Positions 1 to 6,552 of a stretch of DNA of 8,282 bases are shown here, piece after piece; the stretch's first letter is position 1, and every line of letters starts with the position of its first letter. This DNA is from Kiritimatiellia bacterium (GTDB lineage: Bacteria; Verrucomicrobiota; Kiritimatiellia; SLAD01): assembly GCA_007127595.1 (NCBI GenBank), contig SKZA01000153.1:1-8282 (forward strand), given 5' to 3'. The position numbers were made by a program, and so were the translations under genes. The notes beneath the pieces were generated by a model. It saw only the letters and a program-made list of their open reading frames with translations, was not told where the DNA came from and made no database searches.

Positions 1-157
1 ATTGAATGACGAAGCCCGGGGGGTAGGGGATGAACGTATAGTGCTTTAGCGTGCCGGCGTCGGGCGCGAGTGGGCCGTGCGCGAGATCGGTAAAGGTGTC
101 ACACGAATAGACGACGACCTTCGGCGGATTCCGGAAGCGCAGCAGGTTATACTTGTC
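1..157 (-). pseudogene. In-frame continuation of the nucleoside kinase after the TGA (runs off the window)
   Basis: Translating on past the TGA without any frame change gives 52 open codons that continue the family alignment: DKYNLLRFRNPPKVVVYSCD, then TFTDLAHGPLAPDAG and YTFIPYPPGF. In the family the equivalents are the '(E/Q)DKxxLLxxR' turn, the 'GDYYDLAHGPLVPSTG' loop and the 'YPPGFLLxFP' segment leading into the kinase domain. There is no in-frame ATG or obvious GTG/TTG restart with a ribosome binding site just after the TGA. The ATG that overlaps the TGA is in another frame and closes after four codons. So this half would be untranslated unless the TGA is read through or is an error. The lack of any second lesion suggests the change is recent or artefactual. 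The residue replaced is not a conserved Cys in this family, so selenocysteine is unlikely. Confidence 0.7.
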
Positions 158-646
158 TCATTGCTTTTGGTCCTTGCAGCGTTCGACGGCTTCGCTGAAA
201 GAGATCTTGTGCCGTTTGATCGGGGTATTCGCGCGGACCACTTCCTGCAGGCGCTGCTCGATGGGCGCCAACTGTTCTTCGGTGATCTCCGACGCGCCGT
301 CCATCTCGAAAGTGCAATAGAGGCCGGAACCGAGCGAGTGTTCGATGGAGAAGCGCGCGCCGGGATAGATATCGGCGACCGACTTGGCCAGCACGAAGGC
401 GAGGGAACGGCGATAGATGCGCCAACCATGCGGGTCGGCGATGGTGAGTGGCGTCAGTTCGCAATCCACCTCCAGGGGGTAGGTCAGCGAAACAACATCA
501 TTGTTCACCAGCGCGCCCAGGATGGGCAATTCGTCCGAGGTAACATCTTCGGCTTGAAGCAACTCGCCTACGGTGGTTTGGCGGGCGCAATGAACCGTTT
601 TGCCATCATTCAGTGTGACGACGATTTCCGATTGATCTTTTGGCAT
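158..646 (-). CDS. TGS/ThrRS-like N-terminal part of a nucleoside (uridine) kinase, ends at premature TGA
   Basis: This 162-residue reading frame matches the N-terminal half of the TGS-fused nucleoside kinases, roughly 550-residue proteins that phosphorylate uridine or other nucleosides with a C-terminal P-loop kinase domain. Visible are a TGS beta-grasp domain (about residues 6-68, with LNDGKTV and the VNNDVVSLTYPL stretch). A threonyl-tRNA-synthetase second-domain-like region follows (about 72-150), including HGWRIYRRSL, a SIEHSLGSGLYC motif and TPIKRHKISF. The start at 644-646 is preceded by GGAGAT with 8 nt spacing, a good ribosome binding site. The frame stops at a TGA (158-160) far short of the family length, yet the next 52 codons in the same frame are still typical family sequence (see 1-157). 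I read this as one gene with a nonsense change, a sequencing error, or a readthrough site. The kinase domain itself lies beyond the left edge. It is divergent from the methyltransferase at 797. Confidence 0.8.
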   Translation of the reverse strand: MPKDQSEIVVTLNDGKTVHCARQTTVGELLQAEDVTSDELPILGALVNNDVVSLTYPLEVDCELTPLTIADPHGWRIYRRSLAFVLAKSVADIYPGARFSIEHSLGSGLYCTFEMDGASEITEEQLAPIEQRLQEVVRANTPIKRHKISFSEAVERCKDQKQ

Positions 647-716
647 GCGAATTGATCTCCAATGGGCAAGGTCTTCAGGTGTCGCACCTAAAACAGCGCC
701 CTTGCCATCCTTTGTG

Positions 717-746
717 TTGTAACAGGCGTTTTGAATAAGGTATAAC
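717..746 (+). promoter_or_regulatory. Candidate sigma70-type promoter for the methyltransferase
   Basis: TTGTAA (717-722) and TATAAC (741-746) are separated by 18 nt and lie about 50 nt upstream of the likely start codon at 797. This is in the 150-bp gap between two divergent genes, where promoters must exist for both. It is a motif match only. I could not find an equally good pair for the minus-strand kinase gene. Confidence 0.35.
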
Positions 747-796
747 CCCTTTTTGCCGCACGGGAAACCAATTTTATCGGAGTGCGAAGGTCTGGT

Positions 797-1615
797 ATGG
801 AACGTAACATGTCGGAGCTGGAACAGGCCCTGTTCAGCAAGTCCTATCTGCTTAAAGTTCGATTGCGAATGATTGTGGAGGCGGTGGGGTCCATGGAGGG
901 GCGTGCCGGGTTGTGCGTAGGCACGGTGCCCGCCACCCTGCGGGCCCGCCTGATGGCGCTGGGCGGGGATTGGACGTTTTCGGGCGAGCGCGCGCGATTA
1001 CCATACGATAGCGGGGCGTTTGATCGTGTCGTCATCCTTGATCACTTGGAATGGGTGGACGACGATTATGCGTTTATTGCGGACGTTCACCGGGTGCTGA
1101 AGACGGCGGGCATTTTGTATGTGGACACGGAACACCTGAAGCGGTGGACAGTCTGGCGTCCGGTCCGTCGCCTGTTCGGCGTGGAGGAACGGCCCGCCGA
1201 ACGTTTGCGCGACGGATATACGGGGGGAGGGCTGTTCGACGTGCTGAAGGATGGCTTTGATGTGCAGGAAACACGAACCTACTCGCGGTTCTTTATTGAG
1301 GGCACGGAAACCATGTCGCGTCTCGCCGTCGGCGCCTTTCTGAATGCGGAACGCTCGGATGCGGCGGATCGCGAGGGGGATGATGAAGCCGACGTCGTGA
1401 GTCGTCGGCTATACACTATTCAGGCGATCGCCTACCCCTTCTTCGTCATCGCCAATGCACTCGATTGGCTGGTGTTCTATACGCGGGGCTATCGACTGAT
1501 GGCTGTGGCGCGTCGCCGATTATGGAAGCCGCGTCGCGCGCCGGTGCTGAAGGATGGACGTTCCTTGGTGGACGCGACACTGAATACAAAGATCGGGACC
1601 GCCGCGGATTTCTAG
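797..1615 (+). CDS. Class I SAM-dependent methyltransferase-fold protein with degenerate motif I
   Basis: A 272-residue protein that resembles Methyltransf_11-type enzymes, which transfer a methyl group from S-adenosylmethionine; the acceptor cannot be told. The strongest match is the middle of the Rossmann fold: LPYDSGAFDRVVILDHLEWV (about 68-87) and HRVLKTAGILYVD (98-110), corresponding to motifs II/post-II and the strand-5 'xRVLKPGGxL' motif. A C-terminal block with DGYTGGGL, FDVQETRTYSRFF and EGTETM (139-173) is shared with methyltransferase-like proteins of PVC-type bacteria. The usual GxGxG loop is missing: the matching region reads CVGTVPATL (40-48), so SAM binding is uncertain. A hydrophobic stretch (about 205-228, AIAYPFFVIANALDWLVFYT) may bind membrane. 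I chose ATG 797 because AAGG lies 6 nt upstream; the in-frame GTG at 782 has no ribosome binding site of its own and ATG 809 is a further option. It ends with TAG. No neighbour shares its operon. Confidence 0.7.
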   Translation: MERNMSELEQALFSKSYLLKVRLRMIVEAVGSMEGRAGLCVGTVPATLRARLMALGGDWTFSGERARLPYDSGAFDRVVILDHLEWVDDDYAFIADVHRVLKTAGILYVDTEHLKRWTVWRPVRRLFGVEERPAERLRDGYTGGGLFDVLKDGFDVQETRTYSRFFIEGTETMSRLAVGAFLNAERSDAADREGDDEADVVSRRLYTIQAIAYPFFVIANALDWLVFYTRGYRLMAVARRRLWKPRRAPVLKDGRSLVDATLNTKIGTAADF

Positions 1616-1662
1616 CCGGCATTTCTCGCCACCTATAGATGCCTTTGTCATATTCTGTGCGC

Positions 1663-1844
1663 CCCCACGACCTTGCGTCGTGGGTACGCGAGTTTCTGCC
1701 TATACAGATTGTACGAGACGCGAGGCGTGAGCCCGTGTAGAGCAAGAAGGGACCGTAGTCTGTGCTTGCTCAAATCGGGCTCTCCTTGCTAGTCGAAGAG
1801 GACGACAACTCAAAGTTCGACTCCCACGACGCAAGGTCGTGGGG
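1663..1844. repeat. Multi-hairpin intergenic segment bounded by inverted copies of one hairpin (PATE or IS200/IS605-relic candidate)
   Basis: The two ends are exact 22-bp inverted copies (1663-1684 and 1823-1844), and each is itself a hairpin: CCCACGAC/GTCGTGGG, with loop CTTGC on the left and GCAAG on the right. Between them are perfect nested stems: GAGCCCG (1729-1735) with CGGGCTC (1776-1782), and inside it GAGCAAG (1740-1746) with CTTGCTC (1765-1771). AGTCGAA (1791-1797) pairs with TTCGACT (1816-1822) and abuts the right hairpin directly. One plus-strand frame ends in SLCLLKSGSPC and a TAG (1790-1792), which faintly recalls a TnpB C-terminus. The layout (structured RNA-like 3' part, then a terminal hairpin) resembles the right end of an IS200/IS605 element with an omega-RNA, or a small non-autonomous palindrome-ended element. 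No T-tract follows either hairpin, so these are not standard terminators. No gene is visible here. The function assignment is inference. Confidence 0.5.
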
Positions 1845-1886
1845 CGTCTTGGTGAGAAATGCGGGCTAGAACCTGTCACAAGGCCC

Positions 1887-1906
1887 GGCTCGGCGGAGCG
1901 TCGCCC
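1887..1906 (+). repeat. Left half of the palindromic repeat split by the IS110 element
   Basis: CGGCTCGGCGGAGCGTCGCC plus one more C ends exactly at the AG core (1907-1908). Its last 11-12 bases (GGAGCGTCGCCC) are the reverse complement of the bases following the other core copy at 3123-3124. It also contains a small GCTC/GAGC hairpin. It reads as a chromosomal palindromic (REP-like) repeat that served as insertion target. Confidence 0.6.
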
Positions 1907-1952
1907 AGATTTCGGCAAGACCTCCAACATGCCGCCTGGAGCAACGGTCTTT

Positions 1953-3085
<1,133 letters not shown>

Positions 3086-3124
3086 CAAGCACTCAGAAAG
3101 TGTAACACGACTCCTAGATACAAG

Positions 3125-3145
3125 GGCGACGCTCCTGCGGAGCCG
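3125..3145 (+). repeat. Right half of the palindromic repeat split by the IS110 element
   Basis: GGCGACGCTCC starts immediately after the AG core (3123-3124) and is the reverse complement of 1895-1905. The arm continues as TGCGGAGCCG and contains its own GCTCC-TGC-GGAGC hairpin. Over about 21 bp the two arms differ by roughly one substitution and one indel. The rest of the gap up to the peptidase start (3146-3209) shows no convincing promoter. Confidence 0.6.
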
Positions 3146-3209
3146 TTTTCAGGTTTTGAGATGGGTTCTTGCCCTTGCACACCGGCGTGCGAGCTTGTAC
3201 GTATAGGGC

Positions 3210-4205
3210 ATGAGTGTACGCTCGCTCATATGGCTGATCCTGCTGGCGACTTTCATGACGTGGTCCTATTGGAGCATGATTCGCATGCCGGGCGAAAGTT
3301 ACGACGGCGCGTTTCACCCCTTGACCACAGAAGAGGAAACCTTGCGGGACGAACTACAACGACACGTATACGTCCTTGCGGCCGAAATCGGCGAACGCAA
3401 CGTCTTCCGCCGGGGCACGCTCGACCTGGCCGCGGACTATATCGAGGCGGAATTTCAGGAAGCCGGTTACGAAGTGGAGCGGCAAGCCTATGACGTGCGT
3501 GACACGACATGCTACAACGTCATTGCCGAACTTCGCGGACACACCCGGCCGGATGAAATCATCGTTGTGGGCGGCCATTACGATTCGGTCATGGGCAGTC
3601 CCGGCGCGAACGACAATGCCACGGGAACCGCCGCCGTACTGGCCTTGGCCCGCCGGTTTGCAGATCGCGAGCCCGATCGCACCATCCGCTTTGTCGCCTT
3701 GACCAATGAAGAACCGCCCTTCTTTCAAACGGGCAACATGGGCAGCCTCGTCTATGCGCGCATGCTTCGCGAACGCCGCGATAACATCGTGGCCATGATG
3801 AGTCTGGAAACAATCGGCTATTATTCGGATGAACCCGGCTCGCAACGGTACCCCCCCCTCTTCCGGCTTCTTTATCCATCCACCGGCCACTTCATCGGTA
3901 TCATCGGCAATGTGCGATCGCGGCATTTAGTCCGGGACGCCGTGTCCACGTTCAGGGAAACGACAGATTTCCCGAGTGAAGGCGCCGCGGTCCCCGGCTG
4001 GATCCCAGGCGTCGGTTGGTCGGATCACTGGTCCTTCTGGCGACAGGGCTGGCCCGCGATCATGTTTACGGACACCGCCCTCTTCCGTTATCCGCATTAC
4101 CATCGCGCTAGCGACACGCCGGACCAGATTGATTATGATCGCTTCGCACGCGTGGTGATGGGAATTGAACGGGTGATTGAAGATTGGGCTGGCATGGCGC
4201 GGTGA
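3210..4205 (+). CDS. Membrane-anchored M28-family zinc metallopeptidase
   Basis: A 331-residue M28 peptidase (aminopeptidase/PSMA-like di-zinc exopeptidase). An uncleaved signal anchor (about 6-21, LIWLILLATFMTW) would place the catalytic domain outside the cytoplasmic membrane. Metal and catalytic residues are all visible: H123 and D125 in VVGGHYDSV, D135 in GANDNATG, the E167-E168 pair in LTNEEPP, E200 in MSLETIGYY where many relatives have Asp, and H298 in HYHRASDTPD. The start at 3210 is set by an in-frame TAG six bases upstream and by the anchor; the ribosome binding site is poor (AGGG only one base before the ATG). The gene ends in a REP hairpin: codons for the final M-A-R and the TGA stop come from the repeat at 4194-4217. 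The IS110 insertion lies just upstream and may have changed its promoter. The substrate is unknown, probably peptides. Confidence 0.88.
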   Translation: MSVRSLIWLILLATFMTWSYWSMIRMPGESYDGAFHPLTTEEETLRDELQRHVYVLAAEIGERNVFRRGTLDLAADYIEAEFQEAGYEVERQAYDVRDTTCYNVIAELRGHTRPDEIIVVGGHYDSVMGSPGANDNATGTAAVLALARRFADREPDRTIRFVALTNEEPPFFQTGNMGSLVYARMLRERRDNIVAMMSLETIGYYSDEPGSQRYPPLFRLLYPSTGHFIGIIGNVRSRHLVRDAVSTFRETTDFPSEGAAVPGWIPGVGWSDHWSFWRQGWPAIMFTDTALFRYPHYHRASDTPDQIDYDRFARVVMGIERVIEDWAGMAR

Positions 4206-4294
4206 GGGCACCGCGCCTCCAGCAAGAACCACGCACCCTGGAGCCCCGCTGCCCTCAGCGGGGCATGGCGCGGTGAGGGCACCGCGCCTACAGC
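4194..4294. repeat. REP block 1 (A-B-A hairpins)
   Basis: Hairpin A: GGCGCGGTG, AGGG loop, CACCGCGCC at 4196-4217 and again at 4267-4288. Hairpin B between them, in opposite orientation: GCCCCGCTG, CCCT loop, CAGCGGGGC at 4243-4264. Read in a common orientation every unit is CTGGA, 9-bp stem, CCCT loop, 9-bp stem, ATG, except that the second A has CTGTA at its foot. The first A overlaps the 3' end of the M28 gene. Confidence 0.85.
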
Positions 4295-4297
4295 ACA

Positions 4298-4768
4298 TCA
4301 ATACATCAATGGATGTATCCTCCCGCGATACGGCCACTCTTCCGGCTGCGCCACCAATCCGGCCCGAACGGGATTCCTTTCCACATAGGCCCATTTCTCC
4401 GAATAATTTTCTCCGCTCCGAAGAAATCGGTCGAAATAATCCTTCTGCCAAATCGTTCCCTTGATACCCTGTTCAGCGGCTATACGACGTGAACTAACGG
4501 ATTTCCACATCTTGATCCAGTCCTTCATGGTATCCGCAGAGCGCGAGGCACGAGCGAAGAAATGGACGTGGTCGGGCATGAGAATGTAGTCCCCTACCCA
4601 CCAGCCATTCATTTCCGCGGAGCGTTTCCATAGGTCGCGAAGCGTCTCGTGCGCATGTGGATTCGCCAGTAATGGGCGCCGCTCGCGAATAACAACGGTG
4701 AAGAAGACCAACGGTTCGGCGGCAAACGGCGCGAGGTGGGGAAGATGTCGGTGTTGTTTAGCAGGCAT
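4298..4768 (-). CDS. REP-associated tyrosine transposase (RAYT, Y1/HUH family)
   Basis: A 156-residue Y1_Tnp-fold protein, full length for RAYTs, which are domesticated or semi-mobile relatives of IS200/IS605 TnpA that nick REP hairpins and join single-stranded DNA. It shows VFFTVVIRERRPLL (beta strand 1), the HUH motif in LMPDHVHFF (H67, H69) and the catalytic tyrosine Y128 in WAYVERNPVRAGL. It also has GTIWQKDYFDRFLRS (104-118), typical of the REP-associated branch. ATG 4768 is chosen over a TTG six bases earlier; neither has a clear ribosome binding site. There is no room for a usual promoter between the start and REP block 2, so it may depend on transcription from the phosphatase operon, which lies upstream on the same strand, or on a promoter within the REP block. 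The frame is intact and all catalytic residues are present. Confidence 0.9.
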   Translation of the reverse strand: MPAKQHRHLPHLAPFAAEPLVFFTVVIRERRPLLANPHAHETLRDLWKRSAEMNGWWVGDYILMPDHVHFFARASRSADTMKDWIKMWKSVSSRRIAAEQGIKGTIWQKDYFDRFLRSGENYSEKWAYVERNPVRAGLVAQPEEWPYRGRIHPLMY

Positions 4769-4781
4769 AATCAAGATCTAG

Positions 4782-4882
4782 ATGGCGCGGTGAGGGCACC
4801 GCGCCTCCAGCAAAAACCACACGCCTTGGAGCCCCGCTGCCCTCAGCGGGGCATGGCGCGGTGAGGGCACCGCGCCTCCAGC
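4782..4882. repeat. REP block 2 (A-B-A hairpins)
   Basis: Hairpin A at 4784-4805 and 4855-4876, hairpin B at 4831-4852, with the same 71-bp A-to-A period and the same orientation as block 1. It differs from block 1 at five positions, four of them transitions in the A-B spacer. CTAG lies directly before the first A hairpin (4778-4781). It starts 5 bp after the stop of the FHA-GAF-phosphatase gene on the minus strand, so it sits in that operon's 3' region. Confidence 0.85.
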
Positions 4883-4887
4883 TTCAA

Positions 4888-6552
4888 TCAGGCGTCGTCG
4901 CGCGCCACCAACAACAGTGTCAGGTCGTCGGCTTGCGGGGCGTCGCCCATGAAATGGTCCAGGTCCTCCAGTAAACCGGATACGAATTCCTTCGGCGGCA
5001 GGCTCGCATGCGCGCGGGCATAGGCCTCCAGGCGCTTCATGCCATACTGGGCCTGCTCCTCGTTTTCGGCGTCCGGCACGCCGTCGGTGAAGATCAATAA
5101 GCGATCGCCACGGGCCAACGGAACGGATTTCGCCCGCCAGTGATAATCCTCCAGCACGCCGACAGGCAGATGGCCGGAAGAGAGGTACTCCAACGTCCCA
5201 TCCCGATGCACCAACATCGGGGGATGGTGCCCCGCATTGACATACTCCACGCGGTGACGTGACGGATCGAGTAACGCAAGAAACACCGTTGCAAATTGCA
5301 CGTCGGGCGTGGAGGCAAACATATGTCGGGATACGCGCTCAACCGCCTGCTCAACCGGAAAGACTTCCGCATCATTCAGTATGCGAAAGGCCGACAGGAT
5401 GTTTGCGGCCATCAATGCCGCCCCCACGCCCTTGCCGGCCACGTCCGCCTGAAGAAAGTATGCCCGGCCGTCCCGGCGCACCGCCACGTCGTACAGGTCG
5501 CCCCCGACCATGCGCGTTTGTTCCTGATAGGCGTGGAAGACGTAACCCGGCACATCCGGCACCGTATCGGGCATGAGTCCCCGCTGAATATCGGAGGCCA
5601 CGCGCAGCTCGGATTCCAGCGCCTCCCTCTCCTGTCGTTCCTGGAACAATTGGTGCTGCACGATCTTGGCGGCGAGCAAATGACCGAATGCAACCGCAAT
5701 GCTCAATGCATTCTCGTCATAGCGATGTACGGGCGATTTGGAATCCACATATAACACCCCCACCACCCGGTCTTGTTCGATCAGGGGCACGACCATGGCT
5801 GAATGCACCCCCATCAACATGACGGAATCCCGGCCCGCGAATCGGCGGTCCGCCGGCAAGTCCGACAGGCTCAGCGCCTTCCGCTCTTTCAGGGCCTGCT
5901 TAAGAATGGTGCGCGATATCTCAAAATGCGAATCCGTCCCCTGATGCGTACTGCGCTGGGCAAATAGTTTAAGCGAGTCCTTATCGCCCTGACCCAGGAA
6001 GACCGCATACCGATGCGCCTCAACCGTCTGCTGCAGGCGTTCCAGCGTTTCATCCACCATGTTGTCCAGCGGCTGCTCCGCCACCAGCATGCCGATCATC
6101 TCGAACAGCGCCCGATACGCCTTCCCCATGGCGTCATCGCGGACGCGCCATTCCTCCAGCAACTTGTCGTAGGGCAAGGCATTGATCGATACATAAGAAG
6201 AAGGCTTGTCGGAGACGGTCATCTCGGAATCGGGAATACACGGCACCGGTACGTCCTCCGAAACGAGCGCCAGACAGACATCGCCTAAGTTCAGCCGATC
6301 ACCGGCCTGAAGGAGGGTCCCCCCGGCTTGCACCGGCTTTTTATTGATCCGCGTGCCGTTCTTGCTGTTCAGATCCTTGACGCGCACCGCGCCGTCGATC
6401 AAAACCTCCAGTTGCGCGTGCCGCCGGGAGATGGCGGGATTATCAATGCGTATATCGCAACCCGCTTTGCGGCCGATGACCCAGGTGCCCGTATTCAAAG
6501 ACCACAACGGATCATCCGGCTTATCGCAGCGAACTAGCTTCAGTGAGTTCAT
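4888..6552 (-). CDS. FHA-GAF-SpoIIE (PP2C-type) serine/threonine phosphatase, RsbU-like
   Basis: A 554-residue signalling protein with three domains. The FHA domain (about 1-97) has G27-R28, ISRRHAQLE and LNSKNGTRIN, the residues that bind phosphothreonine peptides. A GAF sensor domain (about 145-300) ends in VVGVLYVDSKSP and FGHLLAAKIVQHQL. A linker helix (SELRVASDIQRGLMP) leads to the SpoIIE/PP2C phosphatase domain (about 335-552) with the metal-binding aspartates in VGGDLYDV (D352), LQADVAGKG (D370), FTDGVPDAEN (D490) and ADDLTLLLV (D542-D543). Proteins of this kind dephosphorylate anti-sigma-factor antagonists or other phosphoproteins in partner-switching and stress pathways. Here FHA suggests coupling to a Ser/Thr kinase not seen in the window. 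There is no membrane segment. Its ATG overlaps the DUF1015 stop as ATGA, with no separate ribosome binding site, which implies translational coupling. The partner and signal are unknown. Confidence 0.92.
   Translation of the reverse strand: MNSLKLVRCDKPDDPLWSLNTGTWVIGRKAGCDIRIDNPAISRRHAQLEVLIDGAVRVKDLNSKNGTRINKKPVQAGGTLLQAGDRLNLGDVCLALVSEDVPVPCIPDSEMTVSDKPSSYVSINALPYDKLLEEWRVRDDAMGKAYRALFEMIGMLVAEQPLDNMVDETLERLQQTVEAHRYAVFLGQGDKDSLKLFAQRSTHQGTDSHFEISRTILKQALKERKALSLSDLPADRRFAGRDSVMLMGVHSAMVVPLIEQDRVVGVLYVDSKSPVHRYDENALSIAVAFGHLLAAKIVQHQLFQERQEREALESELRVASDIQRGLMPDTVPDVPGYVFHAYQEQTRMVGGDLYDVAVRRDGRAYFLQADVAGKGVGAALMAANILSAFRILNDAEVFPVEQAVERVSRHMFASTPDVQFATVFLALLDPSRHRVEYVNAGHHPPMLVHRDGTLEYLSSGHLPVGVLEDYHWRAKSVPLARGDRLLIFTDGVPDAENEEQAQYGMKRLEAYARAHASLPPKEFVSGLLEDLDHFMGDAPQADDLTLLLVARDDA

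Larger units (their letters stand above)
4194..4882. mobile_element. REPtron: RAYT gene bracketed by two direct A-B-A REP blocks
   Basis: Two 101-bp blocks (4194-4294 and 4782-4882) with about 96 of 101 bases identical flank a single RAYT gene, with 3 bp between the left block and its stop and 13 bp between the right block and its start. Tyrosine transposases of this family are known to recognise and cleave REP hairpins as single strands and to live among them. The unit as a whole fills the gap between the M28 peptidase and the phosphatase operon, whose genes converge on it. Whether the whole unit moves is not known; the blocks may also have been seeded separately. Confidence 0.7.

Noticed and set aside
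140..170. Selenocysteine at the in-frame TGA
   Set aside because: The position is not a conserved Cys in the family and no clear stem-loop with a GGU-type loop follows within the usual distance.
77..655. 192-codon plus-strand open frame over the kinase gene
   Set aside because: Antisense shadow: no family sequence, and the minus strand carries a recognised TGS protein over the same bases.
782..796. GTG 782 as methyltransferase start
   Set aside because: It overlaps the GGAG that would be its own ribosome binding site; ATG 797 has AAGG at good spacing.
1663..1844. Intrinsic terminators for the methyltransferase
   Set aside because: Strong stems but no T-tract on either strand after either hairpin.
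4769..4774. TTG 4774 as RAYT start
   Set aside because: No ribosome binding site and only two more residues; ATG 4768 is simpler.
4194..4882. CRISPR array
   Set aside because: Hairpin units alternate in orientation and there is no series of equal spacers; a transposase gene lies between the two blocks.
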